The notes beneath the pieces were generated by a model. It worked only from the letters and a program-made list of their open reading frames with translations, had not been told where the DNA came from and did no database searches. Of a stretch of DNA of 62,000 nt, positions 26,191-39,200 are shown one piece after another. A program made the translations under genes and the position numbers. The stretch's first letter is position 1. Each line of letters opens with the position of its first letter. This DNA comes from Acanthaster planci (lineage: Eukaryota; Echinodermata; Asteroidea; Valvatida; Acanthasteridae): contig NW_019091390.1 of assembly GCF_001949145.1 (NCBI RefSeq), positions 1,156,142 through 1,218,141 on the forward strand. Direction: 5' to 3'.

Positions 26191-28321
26191 CTTGAACCTC
26201 CTACCTTCTGTACAAATAATATTAAACCTGTCACCGGGCAGGCCAACATTACGTGCCATACTCTGAAAGGCGGGAATAAATTGCCATTTCACTGTTTGAT
26301 GTAATCTCGTCAAGCCAGTTGAAGTGCATCGCACCTATTGAAAATACTTAATCGAGCTGTGGAAACTCACCTCTCGTTGGGAAGCGTCTGCGCGGTGCGT
26401 ATCAGTCGCTAATAATTAACTTTGTACCGTTCGTTCGGTTTGAAGACAAATCTAAAACTGCGCCAAATGCGCTGGTGGGTTCCAGCCAGAGCGTGCAGTG
26501 CGTGTATGGCACCGCACGAGAGGCTGCAGCCTTCAGCGCACTTAATCTTTCGGATTTTTCAATTGTCACAAAGGGTGTGGAATGGTGAATCGCTCGAAAT
26601 TCGTGTTTTGCAAGTGATTTATGTTAGACCTTTGACACCAAAGGAGCATGGTTTAGTTTGTGATTTGTTTAACATTAGATGCTTAAAGGTCTACACTATG
26701 GACACCAGATGTATCACGGTAATTCTGTATATCTACATGTATTGAACACGGGAATCCGCAACGCTGTCTTGTGAAGAAATTCAGCGTGCCTGTCTCCTAT
26801 TCGTCAATCTGTGTTTTCCTAAGTATGGTCTATCTGCTTACTAAAAAATTATGGTCCAGTCGTCTTCAACTGGTATTTTACTCATGTCATGAATGAATCT
26901 ACCCTTCCACGGCTACGCAGTTAGACCTATGGCTTTGTCGCATTACAGTCGTCAAACAAAAATTCTATATTAATTTGATTTAAACACAGGGAGTTTTTCT
27001 TTTCTCTCTATCTCTCTTTTTTGAATTTTACTTTTTTTCTGGGCAGGTATTTGACCTGCTCCGTACTCTGCCGTGCGTGCCAATGACCGAGCGTTTGTCC
27101 CTTGCGAGCAGAAATGCAACGTATAGGCAAGGCCGGTGTCACTACATAATGCACTCAGACATGTTGGAAGCAAACTAGCCATGGAAAATATGCAACCAAC
27201 ATCCAAACCATTAATGATCACAGCAGAGGGCTTCGTAAAGATAACCATCCCCAGGAAAATTTAAAGATTTTGGCGAAAAAGAAGAGAAGGGGCAACGAAA
27301 TACAATGGTCATTAATATGAAAAAATAGTACAGCAAGGTTTATCTGGTATGATTGATCATTGATTAATATACGGGCTTACAGGTATGACTCAAAATCATT
27401 ATTAACAGCTACACAAATCTGTAGCAGGCTCTGAAAAGTAAATTTCTTTGGAGAGGCAAATCCCATTTCTTCTGTTGTCTGGGATATCTAAAGATGTGGC
27501 TTTGAACTGGCTACAAGGAGGGTAAAGATAAACGTGCATGCCCTGTAACCGCCGAACGTATTTTTTGTAAATCGTAAAATGCGTAAGCATCAACGTTTCT
27601 GTGGCGAACACGAAATGTAATTGTTGAAAGGTAGCAAGTTGTCCTACGTTATCACGGAGACATGTTTGATAATCTTCCTCTATTATGAGAATAAAATCTG
27701 AGTAAATTGTTATTTCTGGACTCGGTTGAGTTGGCGTTCAGTCTCCAAAGCAACCACTTTAATTCAACCACGATCTCAAAAGTAGCGGTAGACACCGCTA
27801 ATCGGCCGAGACCGTACTGCGCAACCTCCTTGGCACGAGGTTGGCATTCATCGCCAGAAACAAAATGGCGGTCAGCTTTGAATAGAGAGTTTTTGCTTCG
27901 CCTGCCCGCTGTTAGTATGTGAGTCATTGAGTTTTGATAGGTGTGAAACAATTCTTCCTCCGTGCAATAGCTGCGAACTTGGACAGGAAACTTGTCAAGG
28001 GAAAGGACTCGACAGAATCGAACAGGAAACTGTAACAATAGTGCGTTATGATGCAAGCAAACAGGTATGGACAGATGGAGTGAAATTGGTAAGTCAAACA
28101 TTTTCGTTTTGAAATGCTTGTAGAATTTTGCTCTTCAATTTTGAAGTAGAGCAAAGCTGTATTTCCCAAATCTTTATGATTTTTTATAATGATCCATTGT
28201 TATCTTTCGGTAGATAAGAGCTTGCAGAAGTTAGAACTTAAGTCAAATTATGGCTATGTTGCGGTGATGCATAATCTCACGAGGGATAGTAGTATCGGCC
28301 AAGGTAACGTTGAGCAGTGCA

Positions 28322-28570
28322 CAGGGGCGTATCCAGCTTTTGGTGATGGGGAGGGGGGATCCAAAAGCGAATGCGGTTCGGGTTTATTCAACATGATGTC
28401 GGGGGGATATCAGAAGCCTTTCGGTCCCAACATTCCTGCTTTTATTTCGTGGTGTTGTTTTCTAAGAGTTATGGTGCTAATATTTGATAAATAAAATAAT
28501 ATTAATACTTTTTGATTAGAGAAATCCGTTTTGGGGGCAAGTTCCCCCCCCCCAACTGGATACGCCACTG
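28322..28570. mobile_element. Short MITE with 15-bp terminal inverted repeats (hAT-like)
   Basis: The left end caggggcgtatccag and the reverse complement of the right end cagtggcgtatccag match at 14 of 15 positions. Flanks 28314-28321 (gcagtgca) and 28571-28578 (gcggttca) match at 6 of 8, consistent with an aged 8-bp target-site duplication. The CAG-type ends and 8-bp duplication suggest a hAT-related non-autonomous element of 249 bp. G/C runs near both ends are typical of this kind of MITE in many animals. Confidence 0.6.
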
Positions 28571-30037
28571 GCGGTTCATCATAGCTGACACTGATCAGAG
28601 TTTTCGTTTTCCAGTTGGTTATATCAAGCAATTAATAAGTCTAACAACAATAAGCTTTTCTCAGCTCTAATTCTGGAGCGGTTCCAACAGCGGAGATGGA
28701 AGGTCGCTTCATTCACACAAAAAATTGCGTTGGGTTGGGAGGCCGTACATACATATTCATAAACACCAAAGCCATGCTGGAGTTCCCGCACCGCTCTTAG
28801 TGTGCAATGGGGAATCCCTGAATTGATAATCCTCCTGTTAGTAAAAGCATCCTCCGGGACATCAATAGAATATTGTAAATTATTCTGCGGCGCTTTGCTC
28901 GTCATTGCTGGCCGTGAGAGTAGGAAACTGAGAGAGAGAGAGACCCGGGGTCACGGCAGCACCGCTGATTAAGTATTCGCTCTCTATACAGTGAATCGAT
29001 GGGTCCACTGGCGCCGTAAGTACGTGCACACCAGGACTGCATCAGACGCGATTGCGCTGTTGTGGTAATTATCATCAGTGTCTCTTGCGCTCCGCGTCAT
29101 CATCGTCGGCAGCCAGCTTGCACAAGCTAGCCCCAGCATCTCCTGCGTCGATGCACTCGCTTGACTATGCTGATTTGCCGGGGTTAATCTTCAGGCGATG
29201 CTTTGTCATTCATTCAGCTCTCCCTGCCCTGTAGGTTTCGTCTTCAATACTCAGATGCCCGGTGGTCCAGAACTGTCAATCGACATGAGATGTTGAAATT
29301 TGCCGTCGAGTCGTCTTACTATTATTAATTTTTTTTTTGCTTGTGCGCTGTTATGTGGCTAATGGTTAATCTTTTAACCGCCACCCATTTGTGTAACCTG
29401 CCTGCCTTGTTTCCCGTTAGTCACAAATTTCTCGTTTTAAAACTCCGGGCGGTTCCAAGAACCTACATTTAGAAGGAGAACTCGCTGACCGCACCCTGGG
29501 TAACAAGAGAAGACCTCGTGTTCGACCAGCGCCTTACAAGACTGCGTTGTTGTGGAGAGAGCCTGGCTTCATTGTGCGAGAGACCTCAATTGGCAAGCGT
29601 CGACTGTTTAATACCAGCGGATGACTCCATGATGCCCAGTAGGTGAAAGAGAAAAGTGGTGTATATGGTGTGATGTCGACAGTGTTACTGTGTACGCAAG
29701 GTATCGCATAGCGCTGAGCCAAGCCGGAGAAGAATTACCAGTCTGGAAACCCGATACTCCGAAGACTGTTTTGACATCTATTCCCATCGGCCGGTTTCTT
29801 TACTGTCTCGAAAGACGCCTATTGCAGCTATCCTCTGCGGGGAAGGTATTAAGCCCGTTCATTCTTGCAGACACTTGTAATTTCAAGACGCGGAGTCGCA
29901 GGGACCTTGTCGCGTTGTGGCGAAACATCAAATAGTACATGGCTGTAAACACATTGTGAACAGTGTTCTGTCCGATTTCTAGACCATTTTTTTTTCAACT
30001 TTATTTTTTTAATCTTGTGTTGCTCGGTATCCTCCAG
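28571..30037. promoter_or_regulatory. Possible 5' region of an unidentified + strand gene
   Basis: A (GA)n run lies at 28931-28943. A strong splice-donor consensus gtaagta follows cgcc at 29016. A T-rich tract then leads to an acceptor at 30037. These would fit a first non-coding or barely coding exon ending at 29015, spliced to 30038. No core promoter motif is clear. This is inference only. Confidence 0.25.
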
Positions 30038-30345
30038 CACCAATCATCATGTAAATGCGGCGATACGATCTCACCCGTCTCCACTAGAAAGCCAATATCT
30101 TACCTCAGAGGCAAATCCATTAGGAGGAGTGGACGCGAGAGCATCTGGAGTCCCCACCGTACCGGCCTCTCGCTACCTCGATCGGAAATCGCCCACTTGT
30201 TCTTTTCTTTCTCTCGTAATATCATTGAATAATGGCCTCTCATCAACCCACATCTGGTCCGTCTCCAGTAGGCAACTCTACCGGGAGCCGGACCCAAGCA
30301 CCGAAGCAAGACTATGGCCTAGATGTCTGGCAGCCAAGGGAAAAG
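30038..30345 (+). CDS. Candidate 5' exon with start codon, gene not identified
   Basis: A long T-rich tract and ctcggtatcctccag form a good acceptor at 30037. A consensus donor (aag/gtaaga) follows 30345. Inside, an ATG at 30232 opens a 38-codon frame beginning MASHQPTSG and ending YGLDVWQPREK exactly at the donor, in phase 0. The intron sequence then reaches a stop within four codons, as expected for a real exon boundary. A second frame is also open across the whole exon and would join ATG 28999 if exon 1 ends at 29015, so the true frame is uncertain. I do not recognise the protein. Downstream exons would lie beyond the visible exons or outside the window. Confidence 0.35.
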
Positions 30346-33300
30346 GTAAGACAATAGATTCACCCGTGGTTTTTGTCTGTGTTTGTCTGTTGGTCAGCCT
30401 GTCTGGTTGGTGCCTGCCCTTTCTCCGATGTTCACCTTTGCTTAAAAATAGGTACAAACCATCGTTATATGGAAATTGTAATTATACTTCCCTATGAACG
30501 AAAAGGCCTCGATGGAAAAATGGCGCGCAATAAAACCACGACCTTCGCAGTGGTCTCTGTCTTTGACGTCTTTTTTTGCGGTTCATGAGACCATCTTAAC
30601 ACAACGTTTTAGTTCACGCGTAAATCTGTTGTGTACTTTGTCGCCAGGAGGCTGTAGCCAAAATAAAAATTAGTGGTCTCTTCAGACGTCAGTAAGAGGC
30701 CGCTCGTTACAGGACAGTGAAACAACCAGACTTAGAAACATACACTGCCCGAACAGTATTTTATCATACGCAACAGATTCCACCAAGTCCACTCTGAAGT
30801 TTGAGTCTTTGAGAGCCAAAACCTATCAGTGATGACATCAACATTGTTTGAATCTCAACAAAAGATTACTCCAAATGTCTTGGCCAAACTGACGCGATGA
30901 GAATGACAAGGAGTCAAAGATATCCCTTACATCTCAGGTTTTGATTAGTTCCCACTCCAGATGGAAATGGGCTGAAGGGCATATAAGCCCTTGTTATGCA
31001 CCGGCCCTGTGTCTAACCCTTGTTTCATTTTCCCCCCTTCGCATCGTCTTCTCTCCCGGAATTAACGCTGCCGGGGCCTGCATAGACGAATACCTCAGAA
31101 TTCGATTCTCTTTACGCGGTGAACGGAAATTAAGAGATGGGGATCAATAAGGGAAATGAACCTTGCAGCCTTTGATAGAAGATAATACATGTTCATGTAC
31201 TTCAATATAAATACCAGTGCAGGAAACCGCTACCAGAAACGCAGGGAAATTAATCTGGGCATGCACTTTATAAAATGATGCAAACAGTGATAAAGGCACG
31301 AAAAAGCCAAATTAATTACGGAAATTCCAGATAACGTCTGAGCGCCTTGACATTTCCCAGATCTCCAAATCAGATATTGTTTCAATTATAATTTTTTTTC
31401 TAGATCACTACATCAGAATTTAGATTTTTTTTTACTAGAAGAGAAGAACAAGTTACACACGTGTTGTACTTCTGTCGGCTGCGGTTGAGAATTTTGTGAA
31501 TTCGGAGAATTCTGTGACTAAGCTGGCAGTGCCTGAAAGGTAGCATAAAATTAGTCATGGTAAAAGCCTCTTATTAAGGTAGGACATGGTCCAGAATAGA
31601 TGTCAAAATTTGAGTGCAGTGTCCCTAAAGGTGAATGCATTCTGCCGCTTGTGTGTAGCGCTTATTTCTTGGATTGATCGAAACAGTCGTATAGAAAATT
31701 GAACATTTCCTAAAGGAAAGGGAGAGGAGAAATCCAGGATTTCGATTTGTTGGACCTCATCGTCCAGACTCTAGTGACCAGGAGTAACGATTCCTTGGTT
31801 GTGGTTGTTGGCTGATTTCTACCCAGAGATCAGCCAGTCTGTGTTTTGCATTCGAGTTGTACTTTCTCTCACACACCCGTCGCTCTCGTGGCCATGAATG
31901 GTCGTATCAATATCCGGGAATCGTTCCATTATAGCTCGCAGTTTTTCTGCACTCTATTGGTCATTGCCCACTGTCAAGTGCTTGCTACCTTCGCTCCTCT
32001 CGTGCCCCACCCGTGGTCCCATTTGGCTCCAGACCTTCCTCATTATGGCCGTCTGAGAGATGAGTCCTTTTTCGGTTCTAGCCAACGTTGTTTTTCAAAT
32101 TTCTCTGCTTTCCAGCATTCCAGATTTCGACCAGCTGTTTTGAGTGTCTATTTTCCAGGTATACATGCTTTTCAATTTTTTTTATAAAAAGCTCACTTTC
32201 TGACGAGCGACACCAGCGTATCCTCGGGCGAGGTCCGTGGAATTAAGTCAGCGGACCCTCATGTCCTTGGTTGAGTTTCATGACTGATGACATCCGCGAT
32301 AAAAGGTGAATTGAAGAAATAGTACGGTTTTAACTTGCAGTGACTCGAGAATTTTGGGCAACACAATCAGCGGTTCATAATTATTCAAAGATGTATATGG
32401 AAAAGGCAGGAATAAAGTGAGGCCGACACTTGCCCCGGCCGATGAACCTGACCAGCGATGTACCTCACTGCATTTCCGATACGTTGTCATTTACCATGAT
32501 AAACCAAGCATACTGGAATGCGTCGTGTCGGGCCCAGCGAGCAACTCCTTCGTCGTTAGTATAACCAGGAAACGCAAGTGTAGCTAGATGACCTGCATAA
32601 TATGCAGATATTAGCCACAGTGGATTGGCGAGCGAGCAGCTGTTCATCAAGACCTAAATTAGAATTTCATGGCCACTCAACTTCTTAAAGCGACGCCCAT
32701 TCGAAGCATGGTCGCCGTAAATCAGTTCTGGCCAAATTCGGATTTCAAGTCAAATCTGTGAACAAACATAAATGACTCCAAGCAGATACCAACAAAGCCC
32801 ATGCCAGCTGTATTTCTTCTTGAACATTTCTCGGGAGATACAAGTGTTGAGTATTTGTCCCGCTTTTCAAACTCACAGAAATTTCACTTCGAAATCGCCC
32901 TGACGAGAGTTACTTTCCCACGCTAGGCATGTGGGCCTCTGTCCCTTACGCTTTATAACCGAGCACTTGCATTATTACGGACGATTATGCACTTGCTACA
33001 CATCAACCATTCCCCCGGCGGGATTTATCACTGTCACCCCCGTCCAAAAAAGGGGCAATCGGCCCTTGATCTGCCCGATATCGCAGCCTGCATAATTGCC
33101 ATGGTTAGAAGAGGCCAGCAATTCTCATGCAGAGACCCACGACGGAACACAATGCCTGGACGCAGTCAATATATATAATCGTAGGTGCCGGTTTTCTTTT
33201 TGTTTTTTGTTTTTTAAGCAAAACGTTTTGTTCCGTTTGCTCCATTGGATCCATGAAATCGGTCGAAAATATTTAATGAACCTCTGCAGTATTGAAATTA

Positions 33301-33393
33301 GAATCACCAGAATTTTCTAGATGCACTTCCTTGTGTATAGACCACTCTCATTTACTTACAACTTTTAAGGAATGGACGCGACTAATGCTCCAA
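30346..33393. other. No recognisable gene
   Basis: This would be the first intron of the candidate gene at 30.04 kb if that gene is real. Short open frames (up to 113 codons, for example 31846-32187) lack domains, splice context or repeats. Confidence 0.5.
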
Positions 33394-33966
33394 TATTGAC
33401 AAGAATATAATATAAAAATCAGTGCTCTAGAATATGTGATTGCCGAGCTTTCGGTAACTGAGTACCTTCTTCAGGGCAAGCAGATTCAGTTCTGAATGAA
33501 CGCAGAAAAATCCACGTTCATTCCCCCTCCCGACCACCCCGTCCATTCTATGGTATATTCCTTTTGAAAGTTGTCCAATAGAATCCCCCTCAATGAACTT
33601 GGCGCGCGCGTTGCGCGTCGCAAGCACATAGACCAAACTATCGACGAGAATATAATATCAAATCAGTGCTCTGAAATATGTGATTGCCGAGCTTTCGGAG
33701 AGACCATGCGTCGCCATGGTGACCGCTTCGCGGGACACTTGCGCAGTGTGCGCCAAAAATCACCTGGTCTCACTGTTGCGCAGTACTTTTGCCCGCCGCC
33801 ACATACCCTCGGTGACGTAAGCGTCTGCATCCTGATGCGGAAAGCGTCATCTGATGTACCGCGTAAGGAACTGGAGCAGCGCATCATTTTCGAACTTTGG
33901 ACGCTGCATCCAGGGGGAATGAACGTGGATTTCTCCTCGTTCATTCAGAGCTGAATCTGCTTGCAC
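33394..33966. mobile_element. Penelope-like retroelement remnant, rearranged 3' ends
   Basis: Two copies of a tail segment lie in direct orientation (33394-33454 and 33639-33698). A third block, 33476-33528, is the inverted counterpart of 33912-33964. So the minus strand of 33394-33528 reads as end of coding region plus 3' tail, while the right part reads + strand coding. Mixed inverted and tandem partial copies are a known habit of Penelope-like elements. The coding part is annotated separately. Not autonomous. Confidence 0.6.
33699..33953 (+). pseudogene. Penelope-like element GIY-YIG endonuclease, C-terminal fragment
   Basis: The frame reads GET followed by DRFAGHLRSVRQ, then GLTVAQYF, PHTLGDVSVCIL, and EQRIIFELWTLHPGGMNVDF, closing with SSFIQS and a TGA. 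This order (GET, RF..HL..R, VA.HF, .H...D..V, EQ..I..L.TL.P.G.N..F) is that of the GIY-YIG domain at the C-terminus of Penelope-like retroelements. The N-terminal part of the domain and the reverse transcriptase are missing. The left boundary falls in an inverted tail segment, so it is a broken copy. Confidence 0.6.
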
Positions 33967-36103
33967 TGCACATAGAGTGAGATGCATTGACCGCCGTTTA
34001 CATGGAACCATGGAACCGGAAGTTAACGCGCAATTTCAGCGATCATCCAATGGGAGACTGTAAATCATGGCGCGTCCGCCTTTGTGACGAAGTCACGAAC
34101 TGGATAGAAGACATCAGCTTGTTTGCATTCAGAGCGATAAACCGCATGGTCTTCGTTCAGAAACAGAGCAACTATACCAGGCACGAAATGGGACAGAGGG
34201 GTAACCCCCCAACGCGTCCAATTCCTATAACACACTCCAACCTATCGTCACTTAAAACTTCCCCCCTAAATGTCTGAAGAGAATTCCTGAGATACCAGTA
34301 TAACAATGACCAACACAAAGGCATAGGGGGAGGGGGTTCTCTCTGTCCCTTAGTTTGCTTCATATCAATTGCTATACGATCTTTGCTTCATATGTGAGCA
34401 ACGAAACCGCGCTGAGACTGCGCGTTCTGGCACGTCAGCGTTCTCGTTGGGTCTGATGTCACGGTCTGCCTGCTACGTCATAGACCTTTATCATGATGCT
34501 GTCACGTTTGTTTTGTTACCCGTAGACCCATTAACAATAGTAATGCAACTTTATATGTTGATAAAAGAGAACAATCTTTTCTCCCTTCTAACCTCAGTTT
34601 GGTTTAATTTCTTTGAATGGTAGAAAAGCAAGATGGTTGCCCCATGACAGAGGTCTGTTGTTGTTAGAAACCAAATGCACTGCATTAGCGCTTTCTGTTG
34701 CCGTGCGCATGTGTAAAATGGGCCTTTAATCACTCGACTACGACCTTATCCCTATGAAACTCCAAAACTCGTCAATACAACTTTTTGGTGTGATGTCAAG
34801 GTCGAAGAATGAAACCGAACGAAATAACTTGGACAGATATATATAGGATTGTAAGGGATATCAGTTACAGCCGTTGTCAATGCATCGGGCCAATTTCAAA
34901 TCACTCTGCGGATTTCACTCCGTTTTGTCTCGACTCAGTTTGTTGTGTATCAGTTGTGTTTACTTGAAATGTTGGGCCGGCTGACCAGGCTGGCGCAGGC
35001 TGACGCCTGCTAGGCCATCTCAGTTTCCATCATACCGGGGGGGGGGGCAAGTGGCTTCTCCAAGGCGGCAATGTGTCCTTTCAACATATCTCGTTTTGGT
35101 TGACATTCACGGTGGATGGAGATAAATCTATAACAATTGATTTCCTTCCCCCGGTTTTCGGCCAGGCCGCATCGGACTAACAGCACCCTACTTTGTGTTG
35201 ATCCGACTTCGACTTAAGTTGGGAGTACATGTACATTTTGGGATTACAATGTACACGTATTTCTGGTCGAGTGTAAGAATGTAATAACCGAGAGACGCAC
35301 CAGTAGAAGCCATGGTCCAGAATCTCGCTTTTGTGTTGAAAGCTTATGAAAAAAAACCCAACAGTAATGATGTTGCTGTGTACAAATTGCTAATGACGGA
35401 CTTTTAGAATCGGGAAGTAAGGAGCCCTTTTCTGCTCGTCTGTATCTCCATAGAATAAACGGCACTTGACAGTTTTGGGGCATGGCTTGCGCCTGATTGT
35501 GATCAAAGTAGGTCTGTATATGTCTTGGTGTCACTTCAAGTCCTCCTACACGCTCTTGTCAAATACAAGGAGGAAGGTGACATTGGTTCTGTTGCAATTA
35601 AGCGGTTGAGTTTGATTCGGTGAATGTTCGATTTTCTGAAAGCCAGGCGGACAAATTGTTTGTAACAGTGAATTATTAAGGGGGGGGGGGCTTCAGGGAT
35701 CACATCGGTCACATTGGCCGTGGGTTGATTTGATTACGGTTCATCGGCTCCCCTCATCCTGTATACCCCGACTCGAAATGAAATGTCAACGTGTGCGCGA
35801 ATGTATTGCATTGTACTTGTGTGCTCACCAGCATGTCGGCCATGCAGGCACGGGAATGGACGTAATTAAAGGGGAAATGTCATAATAAATAAATAATAAA
35901 TGGATGCTGGCTATATCTATGCCTTTCCGGCTCCAATGCCGTTCTTGCTCGTCAAATGAAGTTAACCACGGATCTTAGTAACACGGATGTGTGTTAACAC
36001 CTATTGCTTTAAAGAAGCACGAAGTGAGGAAAGTCTTGGGGAGTGTTCACGGGTACACCTGAGCAGGCGACTTGCTCGTCTTACAATGAGCTCTCCCGTA
36101 CAT
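33967..36103. other. No recognisable gene
   Basis: Unique-looking or old repeat DNA with poly-G runs at 35038-35048 and 35681-35690. Open frames of up to 96 codons show no domain. Confidence 0.5.
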
Positions 36104-36292
36104 TATGAGCCCCGAGCTGGGCCAATAGAGGGTGCAATTTTCTCAGCAAAGGTGGATCCTGATGGTCGAAACTGCACTTTGCTGGTTCACAAACGACTAA
36201 GAAATGCCTGCATTACGGCGCGTATATTGCTACCGAAGAAAAATGAACACTCCCGACCAACGTTGCGTTTTTCAACCAATGGGGGGGGTGCC
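36104..36292 (+). repeat. Interspersed repeat family A, copy 1
   Basis: It starts tatgagccccgagctgg and ends ttcaaccaatggggggggtg. It shares tatgagcc.cgagctgg, agaggg.gcaatt, cactcccgaccaacg and ttttcaacca with copies at 45964-46090 (+) and 49259-49440 (-). No terminal inverted repeat is evident. Its open frame is repeat-derived. Confidence 0.7.
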
Positions 36293-39200
36293 TGCTCAAC
36301 GCAGATATCCGCTGCCCCCTTCCGGTTCCTTCATTTAATACTGAAATGATACGTGGACTTATTTCAGAACTCATTGGAGAAGTAATTTTTATCATGTAAA
36401 CCTAGTAATGTCGCAGCATCAGTTTCGACATCTTAAGTTACCTTATATGCATTGCCTAGTCTTCGAAATTGTGAACAGAAACGATTTACCAAAATCAAAT
36501 ATAAAATCACACACCACAGCTTGGGCCAACAAGTGTGATGTACGGTACATTCGAAATTAAGGGAGGATCTTTTGAAGGCGAAAAATAAATTTCAAACATG
36601 GAAAACGAATCAGTACTCGAACATTGGAAAAATAACAAAACAATTCAGAAGGCAACACACAGTTTCACTTAGAGGATAAGGCTAAATTTGAAATTGTTGC
36701 AGTTTTGTTGTCTTCCGTCAACGGAATATGTCGCTTGAGTCGTAATACTGCGTCGATTTTTGAGCGCTCTGCCTGTCCGCTGCTTTGATATCCGCTTGTC
36801 ACGTATTTTGCAAAGTAATGTAACTATGCGCCAAGCACTCAGTCACACCCAAAATGTAATGAATATCGCTAACGTTACAGCGGGTATGTAAACCCGGGCA
36901 AACAGTGCCCGGCATTAGGTAAACGAATTGCCGTTAAGGGCCCACAGAGCCTTCATAACCGGTGACATATTACGGTCTGAGGTCACCGGTGATTGGCCGG
37001 CGAGGCGGAAACCATACACATCACGGCGACACTTGAGGGCACTCGAGCCTCATTATCGGGGGAAGAAGGAATCAACTCCAGGCCGAGTGAACAAGCTCCA
37101 AATGGACTTTCAATAAAAGTTGGAGTGCTTTCAATTCTGGAAATATGAGTTCCTCCAGACATCATTATTCACAGGTTCCCTCAGCTTTGTGGGGTAAAAA
37201 CGCAACCCCTTTTCGGACAGCGTTTGCTATAATTTGCTCGTGAATTTAATAAAAATCCACCGTTTTTATGATACAATAGGAGACCCAGGTCGTTCGTATT
37301 CACGTGCCGAGGGATACCATTGTCCTGTCACACAAAGTAATTTGTCATGCTAGGACGGAGGGGACTGGCCAACAGCAAATGGAGGTTTCACTGTCCTCTG
37401 TCGTTATTTATGCTCCAGTTATGACCACCTGCTCATTGCCAGAGAACGGAGAGGAAATCACGTGGCGTCTCGTCTTCTGAAGTGTTACTGCAGATGAGAT
37501 AGTGTGTTTGGTAAAAAAAATGTCACGCAGAAAGCGGGAAGTGTTTTTTTCACAACGGTAGCCATGCATATGCGGTGATCTAGTCATCTATTCATCCGTT
37601 CATGTATATATCACCAATCTATTGGATCTGTCTGCTTCTGTGGTTTTTATTTTTTTTTTAAATTACATTGGAACGTGTAGGCAGCCTCCGAAGATGCTTC
37701 CTTGGCGGTCGAGGTTATCCCTTCCCCGTTGGTTGCTTTAGCAGCACGGAGTTGTAGACGGTCCGCAGCCAGTAGGCAGTCATGCCAACTCGTTGGCACA
37801 TGGCTTTACGGTCATTTCGTCCCCTAGTTCATTCGCCAGACATCCTCTTAACCTTCCCAGTATGTCCTCCGTCACCCTACCACGCACACAGCCAGAGACA
37901 TGCCTGGCGTAATCTCTCCCATCTCATTTTACCCCCAGACTCATTCAGCGTTTTATCCATTCTCCATCCATCATGTTCCGCGAATCCAAAACGTCACGTG
38001 GGCTCCTCCATCCGTGGCGGCTCCGCCGCATATTTGTCTCTCGCCATCTCCTTTGCCTCCCGTGTGCTCCGATCTATCATTTTCATGTCGTGCAGTGCCA
38101 TCATATCATCACACCTTGTGCTACATCTGCTCACAGTTTAACACTTAACCTCTGCTCTTGCCCCAACCCCAATGTAAACAGGTATTTTTTGGAACAGGTG
38201 CGGCAATTAAGTCTGTTGCCATAAGCTTTAGTTATTTTGTACGTTTGTGTCGTTACCGATGGAATTTTTGATAATTTCTGAAGCTCATCTGTGTTGATAG
38301 AATCACTTAAAAAACAATGTTCCCCATGTTTCATACGACGGTGTTATGCAAACCTACGTAGGCCTATGTGTATGAACAAGTTTTGGTATCCGTTCGATGT
38401 AGGACTCACTAGTGTCCAAAGGTCTGATACCATTTCTGTGTGTGAAAAATTTATGTAACCCCGCGTTCCAGCCGATCGGAGACGACTTCTGAAATGACGA
38501 CGCAGTCTGGGTCGGCAAAGAGACAGCCTGTTGATTGGTCGATGGGAATCAGCCGATCGACCAATGTAGCGCGAATTTGACCGTCTTTGTGTTGCGACCA
38601 TAGCTGCCTCCATGAAGAGACTGCATTTGAGAGATTCTGATATGGAAAGGCTTGGGGGTGAATTCCTGTGCATTCTGTCATTGCTTACTTTAAACGCTGA
38701 GAGATACAAGGACGAGCCTGACTACAGTACATGCACTATAAGGGTGACCATGTTTGTTCAACTTCCTGCTGTCTAAGGGAAAAGTGTTTGTGTTGTCAGC
38801 TACTCGAATGACTTGATGCGCCATGTTGTTCGGTGACGAAATTGACGTACAGGAGGCACCTATTCAATAGGAGCTATCAGTCAATTGCTCACGACCTGCC
38901 GGTCAGCTGGTAGCGATGTAATGCAGATTTGTGCTGGATTTCCGCGCATGATATCACAGACCTTCGCTGACGCCTATTTCACGAACTACACATGAGCCCA
39001 GTTCCGCCAAAAACCTTTTCAAACCACAAAGACATATCAGCACTGCCAACTTGTCATCTGTGTTGTCTAAGCCAGAGTGATCCATACATATACTCCCTGT
39101 AGTCTGTCATATCTGCGTCTTCATAACCGATGCAAATGTTTTCGTTAATATCATCAATGATACTTAGTGCACCATCTCATGTCACTAACCAGTTAGTACT

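Larger units (their letters stand above)
15216..28321. other. Intergenic stretch with no recognisable gene
   Basis: AT-rich DNA with only short, unconserved open frames on either strand. Content I can name is listed separately: degenerate AAGTC-type repeats, AAGT and GT simple repeats, a G-quadruplex motif, a tight hairpin and a C-rich tract. No exon with convincing splice signals and recognisable protein was found. Confidence 0.55.

Noticed and set aside
27652-28112. Overlapping frames of about 60-150 codons, a gtaagt site at 28090 and an atggcgg near 27862
   Set aside because: The ATGGCG start closes after six codons, no acceptor fits the downstream frame and neither strand gives a recognisable protein. 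The evidence is too weak for an exon call.
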